Source of the DNA: Progne subis subis
Taxonomy: Eukaryota > Chordata > Aves > Passeriformes > Hirundinidae
Direction of reading: 5' to 3'
DNA: 64,000 nucleotides
NCBI GenBank assembly: GCA_022316685.1
Contig: JAKJHU010000371.1
Span: forward strand, 62,001 to 126,000
Position 1 is the stretch's first letter. The number at the start of each line of letters is the position of its first letter. Below, in pieces: positions 53,947 through 64,000 of this stretch. The notes under the pieces are model-generated. The model did no database searches. It was not told the DNA's origin and saw nothing but the letters and a program-made list of their open reading frames with translations. The translations under genes and the position numbers were made by a program.

Positions 53947-55550
53947 GTGGCCATCAAACGCGTGGCCCGGGAGAACGTCCTGCAGTGGGTCGAGCTGGTG
54001 AGTGAGCGGGGCCAGCGGGACAGAGCGGGCCATAGCCCCCCAGCATCCCCTGGGCGGGAGGAATCCCCATGGCCAGAGAGGCTGCCCAAAAGGGCCCTGT
54101 TGCATCCCAGGCAGGGGCAGCACAGCCACAGGGCAGCAGCAGGCCTGCTGGAGGTGTTGTCTCCGCCTCACAGCCCGACGGCACCCGTGTTCCAATGGAG
54201 ATCGTGCTCATGGAGAAGGTGCGCTCCGGCTGCTACAACATCATCCAGCTCCTTGACTTGTTCAAGCAGCCTGACGGCTTTGCGCTGGTGATGGAGCATC
54301 CGAAGCAGTCGCAGGATCTCCTGGAATTCCTGCTGGAGCGGGACGTCCTGTGCGAGGAGATGGCGCGCTGGATTTTCTGCCAGGTGCTGGAGGCCGTGCG
54401 GCACCGCACCGCCTGCGGCGTCCTGCACCGGGACATCAAGCTGGAGAACCTCCTTGTGGACCCAGAGAGCGGCGACGTGAAGCTCACCGACTTTGGTTGC
54501 GGCACCTTCCTCCAGGAGCAGGCCTACACGCAATTTGCTGGTGAGCCACAGTCCCGGCTCTGCTCCCAGTGACAGGCACTGCCCAGCTCCATTCTCTCCT
54601 GGGCTGTGGATGAGTCCCTCAGCCTGCTGCCGGCTGTCCTGTGGCACTGGGCAGATGCCGTGCCCCGGGAGCCGGCTGTCGGCCCTGCCGACACAGGGAG
54701 GCTGCAAAAGCCAGGCCATGGCCCCTGGGCTTGGCAGACCCACAAGGGGCTGCTCCCTTGGCCTTCTCTGCCTTGCCGAATGGCTCCTTGGATTTGGCCG
54801 CTTGGATGGGGGACGCTGGGGGGCCTGGGGGGAAGTTGTGGCTGCCGGTGCAGCCCCTGCCTCTGCCAGGAGGCTGGCGCCAGGCTCTGGGAGCCAGCGG
54901 CCTGCGCCTGGACAGTGCTGCCTGTGTCCCCTAGGAACACGCATGTACAGCCCACCCGAGTGGATCTGCCTTGGCTACTACCACGGCCATGCAGCCACCG
55001 TCTGGTCCCTGGGCGTGCTGCTGTACGTCATGGTGTGCGGGAGCCTCCCCTTCCAGGAGGACCATGACATCGTGTGGCAGCAGCTCTTCTTCATGCGGCA
55101 GCTCTCTCCAGGTTGGTATGCGGCCTCCAGAAGGCAGGCTTTGGCAGATGGCGGCGCGCGGCCCGGTGTGGCCCTCACGTGGCTCCGCCGGGCCCTGCCC
55201 TCAAGGGCTGGCCTTTGCGGGAGGCGGCCCGTGCCGATGGGGTCGGCCAGGCACACGTGGCTGAAGGACGTGGCCGTGTCCTGCCGGGCCGCTCTCCCGC
55301 ACAGGCCAGAGCCGGTCGGGAGGCCGGCGCGCCTCTGAGCACACGCAGCACGGCCCGGGCCCTGCGGGTGCCGGGAGCCGCTGGGCGGGAGCCTTCTGCA
55401 ACTGACCGGCGCTTTCTGCCTTCTCTCTCCCCAGAGTGCCATCATCTCATCTGCTGGTGCTTGTCCAAGCACCCTGCGCAAAGGCCACAGCTGCAGCAGA
55501 TCTTGCTGCACCCTTGGGTGTGGGGCAAGCATTTTGGATGCCTTGCCTGA
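53947..55550 (+). CDS. PIM1-like: PIM1-like serine/threonine kinase, 5'-incomplete, four exons
   Basis: Exons 53947-53997, 54174-54540, 54935-55111 and 55435-55550 join in phase through GT-AG introns. The first exon carries [11 protein letters not shown] with the ATP-binding Lys. The second has [13 protein letters not shown] (catalytic Asp) and [10 protein letters not shown] (metal-binding Asp). The third has [14 protein letters not shown] and [13 protein letters not shown]. The fourth ends in a stop. PIM kinases are constitutively active cytoplasmic survival kinases, and bird genomes hold many PIM1-like copies. The exons for the start codon and glycine loop are missing: ERV-E lies immediately upstream and nothing similar is found before it. 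The exons present have no stop or shift. It may be a truncated copy or be joined to distant exons. Confidence 0.8.
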
Positions 55551-55623
55551 GCCCCTGCAGCACCCACTTAACCCAGTCCCACACAGGACTCAAAAACTAA
55601 AACACCCCAAAACTGCAGGCCAG

Positions 55624-56092
55624 TGTAGGGACAGAGATGAGACATCTCTGGAGTCCAGGGCAGCTCTTGAAACATGGGCTTTATTGCACAGTTCCTCGGT
55701 GCAAGAGCTTTCCTTACGCTGCTGGCCATAGCTAAAAGTGTGCCCGAAAAAAGAGGCCTAAGTTCTCGTTCGCGCCCCATTTTGAACCCTAAAAGCTCCC
55801 TTCTAGACTCCTTTTCCCTGACACCTTGGCAGGGCCCCTCCCCCTTTGCATCCCTTTGTCTGTTAGGGATATTGCTCAAACAACAGGGCTCTTGCCTTCA
55901 GCTAACTCAGTCACTGTCTCTCAGCTGGGCATCCTATGTCTCAAAGCTTGCTTTCAGTTCTATATCACTTATAGGTTTCATGCTGTTAGAATCTTCTCCC
56001 AAGCAAACGTAGTTGTAAAGCTTTCCCGTTTCACCCTCTCCAACCCAAAACCATAGAGAATAAAACAACCACCAAACCATTCAGGGCTGTCA
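55624..56092 (-). repeat. Solo LTR, minus strand (probable)
   Basis: The minus strand reads TGACAGCCC at 56092 and ends CCTACA at 55624. It has TATAAG near 55963 and AATAAAG (plus strand tttatt, 55680-55685). There is no partner copy. Confidence 0.5.
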
Positions 56093-57359
56093 AGTCTGGT
56101 CCTGGTCAGCAACTTCAGCTAAAGAAACATCTCGAGAAAAGGAGTTATCAAGAGTGTTCCCTTCAGCGTTCTTCGGGGATGACCACTTGGCCCTCACGGC
56201 TTGCCCTAAAATGGCGGCTCCTCCCTCACGCTGGCGCTCCTCATGAGGGCACATTGGGGCTCGGCGGCGAGCAGAAATGGTCCCCAATGGCCGTGAGCTC
56301 CTGTGGGAACCATGGCAGCCCTGGGGAGGGAGGGAGGGGCTCTTCCTGCTGACCTGGAACTTGGCTCCTGCTCTGTGCCAAGGGCTTTCTGCCTGCGGGC
56401 CTGGGGGAACGCCCTCCCTGAGCTCAGCCCCACAGCCACTCCTTCCCACAGCTCCTTGCAGACAGCATCCGCTACAGACGCCTCCCCTGCCGCCATCCCT
56501 TGGCCAGGGGCCTCGAGGCTCATGCCTGGCCCTTCTTCCTCCCCAGGGAGCCTCTTCCCAGGAAGGGGGGAGCCCCCCACAGCCCATTTCAAAGGAATTA
56601 CAATTGTTTGAGTACTCTGAGTTGATGCACTGGAGAAATACCAACAAGAGATTTTCAGGAGCTCAAAACAATAAAACACACTTTACTGGCAACTTTGGAA
56701 AATCAGAGAAACATTGGCAAAAGATTAAATACAATATTCAATCAAGAAGAAACACTTCTGAGAGCATTATAAATTGGCCCATTGAATATCACAAAGTCTA
56801 AACCTGTTAAATTTAAGTTACTCAACGTTTGCAAAGGGAGAGAATTAGAAGAGGAAGACGCAGAAAAAAAGACAAGTAAGTTACACAGAAGCACACACAC
56901 ACACAGAGCTACCAACTCCTGGATTCCAGTTCTGTTCAGATAGAAATTCCAAGAGGAGGTGGGGTCAAGATGTGTGCTTGCCTTGTGGTCAGCCTTGAAT
57001 ACCCCATGGTCTTCCTGGGCCCTTCCCCCAGGAGGGACTTTGGGTCACTTGGTCTCTCAGGAGCTGGGCTGGGGGCTGCAGAGGTGGCTGTGGAGCATTG
57101 CCTTTGGTGTGCCAGGCATTGGCAGACACTGCTGGGCTGGGATAGAGGCTCTGGGGCGATTAGGGTTACAGGGCAGGGCAGTGCTGGGGTTTACAGGGCA
57201 GGGCAAGGCTGGACCTGCCCCTTCCTCCCCAACACACAAAATGTTTCCAGCCAACAATCTCCTCCAGTCTCTCACATCAGGCAATGCTGGAGGTGGAATC
57301 CCAATTGTGGCCATGAGCACCTGGACAAGAAGGACAGTTCTTTTCCATAGGAAGGTGTA
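56093..57359. other. Intergenic, unclassified repeats
   Basis: GC-rich 56160-56600 has overlapping frames without domains. 56640-56910 is A-rich and includes a short (AC)n at 56889-56903. 57285-57355 is a reversed fragment of the ~185-bp repeat of 37730-38625. No gene is seen. Confidence 0.4.
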
Positions 57360-59214
57360 AAGGTTTTAGTTAAAACAGGGCAGAAACACTAATTAATATA
57401 GTGACTACACATTCATGAAATTATTGTTTGCTAAATTTAGTGTAGTGATCTTAGTGTTTACTCTCTTTTTGTGGGAGAGGATCAGAAGAAGCAAAGTCGG
57501 CTTAAGCTTAAAAAGTAAACAGTTTTATTAACACACACTAAAAGAATGGAAAAGATAAGAAAAGTTGAAAAAAATGACAAAAAAACCCAAATGCAATTTC
57601 AAAATGCTCTTCCTTTCCCTTACAAACTGTTAACTTTCTTACAAACAACATGGAGAGACACAAGCTGTGATTTTCAGTCAGTTTCACCATTTAAGCATAA
57701 TCTTTCATCACTTTAGGTGAGGAGTCTCTCTAGAGTCTTATGGACACATTCACCACAAGACAAAAACAGTCCTGAGGCTCTCAATGTCACAAATCTGCAA
57801 CTGCTTGGAGTTTTTGCAGGTTGTGCTGTTCCACCCATTAGCAGCCTTTCCCCTGGCTACTCATGGGCCTCTCAGTGTATCTGGGGTACTGTTTAAGAAA
57901 GCTTCTTCTAGTGTAAAAAAAGGATTCTCTTCTAGCTCTAAAATTGTTTCTATCTCAAAAGAAATAGAGACCTCCTTTTACCCCAAGAGCCGAGGGCTTC
58001 AAATCACTTTCTCTCTAAAATCATCTTGGTCTCAAAGGCTGAGACCTCCTTTTACCCCAGGATTGAGGGGCTTTAAGATTCCCACTTAAATCTCAATCAT
58101 ATCAATCCCCAGCTTTGACTGGAACTAGCATTCCTCCAAACAACATAAAGATGTTACAAGAAACAGTCCATTTCTCCATAGTTTACAGCAGAAATGCTTG
58201 GTTAAAAATGTCCACATCCTCAATCCCTCTTCTAATAATCTTTATCCGTTCTTTCACTCCTGCTCCACTGACTTCATGCAGTGTCTTTCCTACGTCCCCT
58301 CTGTCTCTTTCTTTTCTCTCTCAGGGAAGGGTCAGGCCTTGGAAGCTCCATGTTGCCAGGACAGGGTTAACTCTGCCCAGGCCTGCAGTGGCCATGTGAT
58401 TTCTGCTCCAGGCAGCAGTCTCTTCATTTCAGATCAGCCTGGTTTCCTCCCTCCACTCTTTCTTCTCTGTCTGGAAGACACCGGAGGAGGGGAGCGGGAG
58501 GAGAGCTCTGCCCACCCCTCGGTGACAATCGGGGCAGCCTCGGCCAAACCAGGCCCAGAGTTGTTATCAGGGGAGATCCCTCCCTGCTCTGGGGTCTCCG
58601 GGGAGGTTTTTTCAAAGTGGTTGATGTTAAGCTGCAACCTCTCCTCCCCCCGGGAGCCGATGGAGTCCGGCTGGGCCTCGGGCGAGCTTCCCCCCGAAGG
58701 GGGAGGTGGGCTGTGGGGAGCAGTAGGACCCACTCGATGTTACCTGTTCAGCTGAGCAGGAGGAAAAGGGCCTGACCTGAACAAACCCAGGATTTATATG
58801 GGTACTGCCCAAAGTCACATTCAACATTCTCAGTGGCCAAAGCAGATGCCAATATCTCAAATGAGCTTCTGATAGGTCCTTGTCCTTTCTAAAACTATTT
58901 CTAGGGTCCCGACGGTAATACTTCACATTCCTCCCTAAGTAAAAACCAAACTGTGCGAACCCATGACAGTGACCTTTAGGCTTTGCAGGGCTCAGGCACA
59001 GCGGCTGGGACAGAGTCAGGGCTGAGGTCACACTCTGTGGCCTGGGGCAGGACCCAGCCAGAAATGACCTGAGATGGGCTCAAATACAATGATGGGACCA
59101 TGGCCAGACCCTCATGTTCTTCAGTCCCACCTCACACCATTGCCAGGGCCAGAGAAAGGGACAGGTGACTTCTCAGTGTGGGTCACAGGAAACGTGGGTC
59201 ACCAGAGCCCTTCC
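57360..59214. other. Intergenic, probable old minus-strand LTR-type repeat
   Basis: A minus-strand AATAAAACTG (plus strand near 57522) and TATAAAT (plus strand atttatat near 58793) are present but too far apart for one simple LTR. A ~100-bp duplication is visible at 57925-58085 (gagacctccttttacccc occurs twice). Frames at 58198-58755 have no domain. Confidence 0.35.
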
Positions 59215-59420
59215 CAAAGTGGCAATGGCCTATTAACAGAAGATATCTCCCTGGAGGGATGATGGGTCATGGAAGAGAACAAGAACACTGCCCCATTTGA
59301 TTTTACACAGCTGGCCCATTAAGAGAAGATCCTCTCCAAGATATGAGGGATGGGTCATGGAAGAGATAAACAACCTGCCCCAGCTGGTGTTCACAGATGG
59401 TAATAGAATACATATTTTTG
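59215..59420. repeat. Inverted repeat partner of 61455-61630
   Basis: The block with two internal similar units (tggcc..attaacagaagatatctccctgg..gggtcatggaagag) matches the reverse complement of 61455-61630. The two enclose the CR1 foldback and the duplicated block. Confidence 0.75.
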
Positions 59421-59799
59421 GATAAATCTTGTATTGCAAGACAGGGTTTGAGGCTCCTTGCCCAGGAGCTCTCAGGATTTCCTCAAGGCTACTGAGATAA
59501 CAACAGGACTACAAATAAGAACCAAGAGCCTGAGAAATTGTTTACAAACAATGCAAAACTTAGAGGACATACAACACGATGTTGGATGCTTGACCAATTC
59601 GGTGTCCTGAAGGATATGTGCCTGCCTCGTGAACAAGTGGCTTAGCCAATTGAGAGACACCTGCACTTGTGGACAGTAGGGCTAGAATCCATAACTGGAG
59701 TTTAACGTAGACATTAAACGGTTACTGCTAAAATGATATTGATTCTGCTATTCAGTTGTCCAACATTTCCCCTGCCCTGGAGAGGCTGTGCAGGACTGA

Positions 59800-60583
59800 C
59801 AGGATGGGCTTTGGGGCTGTGAGGAGAAGCTGAGGGACCTGGGCTGCTGGACCTTCTGGAGAGGAGGCCCAGGGCTCATCCTGCAACTGCCGCAAGGGTG
59901 GTTTCAGAGAATCACAGAATCAGCAAGGTTGGAAAAGACCTTGGACATCATCAAGTCCAACCTGTGCCCAGACACGGCCTTGTCTCCCTTGAGAGTCCTT
60001 TTCTCCAGGATAAACATCTGACAGGCTGGAGACAGAGTGGCTGGACAGTGGCCAGGCAGAAAGGGAAATGCAGGGACAGATGGACAGCAGGCTGGACAAG
60101 AGCCAGCAGTGTGCCCAGGTGGCCATGGCCCACAGGCCAATGGCTCCTGGCCTGGATCAGGGATAGTGTGGCCATCAGTACCAAGGCAGCGATTCTTCAC
60201 CTGTGCTCAGCACTCGTTGGGCAGCACCTCGAGTGCTGCGTCTACTTCTGGGCCTCCTAAATTAGGAAGGAAGTGGAGGGGTTGAAATGTGTCCAGAGAA
60301 GGGCAAGAAGGCTGGTGAGGGGTTTGGAACACAAGTCCGGTGAGGAGAGGCTGAGGGAGCTGGGATTATTCATCCTGGAGAAGAGGAGGCTCAAGGGAGA
60401 CAAGGCAGTGTCAGGGCACAGGTTGGACTTGATGATGGCCAAGGTCTTTTCCAACCTGGCTGATTCAGTGTTTCTCTGAAACCACCCTTGCAGCAGTTGC
60501 AAGATAAGCCTTGGACATTCTCTTCAGAAGGTCCAGCAGCCCAGATCCCTCAGCTTCTACTCACAGCACCAAAACCCATCATA
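59800..60583. repeat. Foldback: inverted arms of ~215 bp around a CR1 piece
   Basis: 59800-60018 (gctttggggctgtgaggag ... tctccaggataaac) reappears reverse-complemented at about 60370-60583, with mismatches. The spacer is about 350 bp. Each arm combines a CR1 3' tip with the flank also seen at 43930-44120. Confidence 0.8.
60019..60478 (+). mobile_element. CR1 LINE fragment
   Basis: Plus-strand CR1 3' region: ggacagcaggctgg..gccagcagtgtgcccaggtggcc, cacctcgagtgctg, gtccagagaagggcaa, and a 3' tip ending near ccaacctggctgattcagtg. It is 5'-truncated. Confidence 0.85.
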
Positions 60584-61415
60584 TCAGTCCTGCAGGAGCA
60601 TGCAGACAATTCCTGAAGCACTTGGAGGATGATCCTGCTCCCCAGCGGATGTTCCCATGGTGCCAACTCAGGAATTGAAACAGGGAATGGGGCCAGAAAG
60701 GAATGGGCAACCAGGGATGGGCTGTTTGCAGGGGAGGGAACAGGGAGGGGCAAAATTAAGAAATTGGTACCAGGAAGGGGAAAGAAAGCTAAGGTGAGGC
60801 AAAGGAAATGCTGAGGGCAGTTTGAGAGTGGCTGCCAGGCAGTCCTGGCTCTGAGCAGCAACACCTGCAGTGGCACAGGAAACTCACAGCTCATGGGAAC
60901 AAACTTTCTGGATGACTTCAGAGGCCACCACAAACCTGAGTGGTTTCCCTGTTGTCCCCCAGCCCTTCCTGGCCCCAGGGGCTGATGGCATTTGTGCACA
61001 CTCAGGTTCATCTTCCCACACCAACACCATGGGGGTGCTCACGCCTGCTCTGGGCAGTGCAAACAGGGGCTCCTGAGCCAGTGCTGCCGTGTCTGTGCCT
61101 GCAAGGATGCGGCTCCTGTGTGAGCTGGGGGAGAGGCCAGGGCTGCAGAGGGGGGATGTTGTTGGCAGGTGCATGAGGACGCTCTGGGACATTGCTCTGG
61201 GGTGTCCAGCGCAGTGGGGATGGATCAGCCCCTGCTCTGCTGCTCCTTCCAGTCTCCTCCAGGGACCTTGCAGAGCCCCAGCCATGCTGTTTGCCCCCCG
61301 CCTGCCCACGGCCACCCTGGGGCTGCTCACGGGGCTTTTCTCTGCTGAGCATTGGCCTGGGCGTGCTCTGGAGAGAGCCTGGGCAAGGAGCCTCAAGCCC
61401 TGTCTTGCCATGCAA
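60480..61415 (-). repeat. Inverted duplicate of the 43020-44010 block
   Basis: The reverse complement matches the non-coding block downstream of receptor copy 2 along nearly its full length. No receptor gene accompanies it here. The duplicated frames (for example 60884-61411 minus) are open in both copies only because the DNA is GC-rich and copied. Confidence 0.8.
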
Positions 61416-62699
61416 GATGTAACAAAAAAATATATTCCATTACCATCTGTTTAAACCAGGAGGGCAGGTTGTTTATCTCTTCCATGACCCATTCATTCCT
61501 CATATCTCTGAGGGGGATCTTCTCTTAATGGCACAGCTGTACAAAAACAAATGGGGCAGTGTTCTTGATCTCTTCCATGACCCATCCTCCCTCCAGGGAG
61601 ATATCTTCTGTTAATGGGCCATTGAGTCTCACTGCATGACTGATAAAATTACATCATCCCATTGTGAGATGCTCCACCCAGAGGGAGGAGCCAAGCATTC
61701 TCACCTGGATATAATCTGAGATTTAAGTCACCAGGAGCAGCCAGTTTGCACTGGATACCCAGAGGAAGACCAGACCTGTCTAAACCACCATTGGACCTTC
61801 AGAGGAAAACTACACCCTTCTACAAGTTCATTGCTTCAACAAAACCACTTCTGTCACACCAGGAGGACTGCAGGCACAATTTGATTGGACTGCAAGCAGC
61901 ACCCTGACTACCCGGGTGTAAGGTTGGATTCTGAGTCTTATGTTTTGGGGATTTTTTGGTGGTGTCTTTTTTTACTACTGCACTTTTAGTTTAATTTTCC
62001 TACTGAAGAACTGATTATTCCTATTGCCATATCCTTGCTTGAAAGCCCATTAATCTCAAAATTATAATTCAAAGAGAGGGAGTTTGTATTTTCCATTTCA
62101 AGGGAGGCTCCTACATTCCGTAGCAGATCCCTGTCTTACCAGCCTAAGACAGGGAGCTCGGCTCAGATATCCTGGGGGTGTCCTTGGGTTGGGTTTTTTT
62201 GGTTGGGCATGTTTAGAAAAGTAAGAACTCCAAATCTGGATGGAAAATGGCCCTTGGGGTGACATTGGGGGGTCCCAGTGGTGGCTGGTGGCAGAGGCAG
62301 CCTGGAGGAGCAGAACCCTGTGTCCCCCTGGAGCCCAGAGTGGGGGAAGCGCTGCAATTTGCAGGACCCTCAACAGCTTGGAGAGGGGCCGAGGGGACTC
62401 CTTGGAGCCCCTGCACCCCAAAGCAGAGAATAAGGGGAGAAGGGACCCTGGGACCCCAAAACCCCAAGCATCTCTAAACAGAAAATGGAAAAGGGGTGAG
62501 CTTTTCAGATTCCTGGGATTCTCAGCAGCCTGGGGAGGGCATGGAGACCCGAGACAGGGAACTCCACAGAAGGAATTTTCAGGGTTGATCTTGGTGTTTG
62601 ATAGACTATTAGGGACTCCAGATGTCTGGTGACTTGTAGAGATGGACTTGAGCAGAGGGACATTCAAACTCAACATACTCATCCCTTGTTTTTGCCCAA
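61416..62699. other. Upstream region of the zinc-finger gene; repeats, no gene seen
   Basis: 61455-61630 is the inverted partner of 59215-59420. 61640-62100 looks like a moderately AT-rich interspersed repeat of unknown family. 62100-62699 is probably intron of the zinc-finger gene. Overlapping frames on both strands have no domain. Confidence 0.4.
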
Positions 62700-63900
<1,201 letters not shown>

Positions 63901-64000
63901 GGGAAACCCTGGCGTGTACCCCGAGTGCAGGCAGTGTTTTGTGTGAGTCTCCAACTTCATCCCTCATCAGAGGACACACTTTGGGAAGAGTCCTTGTGAC

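Noticed and set aside
53800..55338. Alternative long frames over the PIM1-like gene (for example 281 and 258 codons)
   Set aside because: They run through introns or antisense. Only the spliced four-exon reading gives kinase motifs.
58198..58755. 185-codon plus frame
   Set aside because: It has no domain, and the region looks like an old repeat with minus-strand signals.

Overview
The window looks like a piece of a songbird (passerine) genome. The evidence is three intact olfactory receptor genes of the bird-expanded OR14 type, a PIM1-like kinase fragment with conventional GT-AG introns, a C2H2 zinc-finger gene of the bird type, CR1 LINE fragments, and a very high load of avian-type endogenous retroviruses (ERVs). 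There are no bacterial operons, rRNA or tRNA genes. The density of ERVs, inverted duplications and tandem arrays suggests a repeat-rich compartment such as the W chromosome, a pericentromere or an unplaced scaffold. That placement is inference.

Layout. 1-5717 (+): ERV-A, a defective provirus with betaretrovirus-like gag-dut-pro-pol, an alpharetrovirus-like env, and a Cys-rich open frame between pol and env. 5718-8668 (+): ERV-B, a decayed class I element ending in an LTR. 8669-9488: a possible env start, an AT-rich tandem repeat and a 21-C tract. 9489-16870 (-): ERV-C, a gammaretrovirus-like element with a fully open gag, a pol with three stops, a long leader, a tRNA-Pro primer site and its 5' LTR. 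17259-18890 and 31845-33336: arms of a large inverted repeat. Between the arms lie 19225-28540 (-), ERV-D, which lacks integrase and carries instead a run of short Cys/His-rich frames before a gamma-type env, and 29385-31835, a satellite of about 400 bp units that contain hairpins.

33.6-46.2 kb holds the three olfactory receptor genes (-,+,-) in duplicated and inverted flanks, with a solo LTR, a 38-bp minisatellite present twice in opposite orientations, a ~185-bp tandem array and CR1. 47330-53883 (+): ERV-E, an ERVL-type provirus with two near-identical LTRs. It sits 63 bp before the first remaining exon of the PIM1-like kinase (53947-55550). 55.6-62.6 kb is intergenic repeat sequence with a solo LTR, a CR1 foldback and an inverted copy of the 43-44 kb block. 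62700-63900 (+) is a frameshifted zinc-finger gene.

Host genes that look usable are the three receptors, which would act in odorant detection at the olfactory neuron membrane. The ERV genes are mostly broken. The most interesting material is the set of small Cys/His-rich frames beside env in ERV-A and ERV-D, which I cannot assign to any family I know, and the hairpin satellite.
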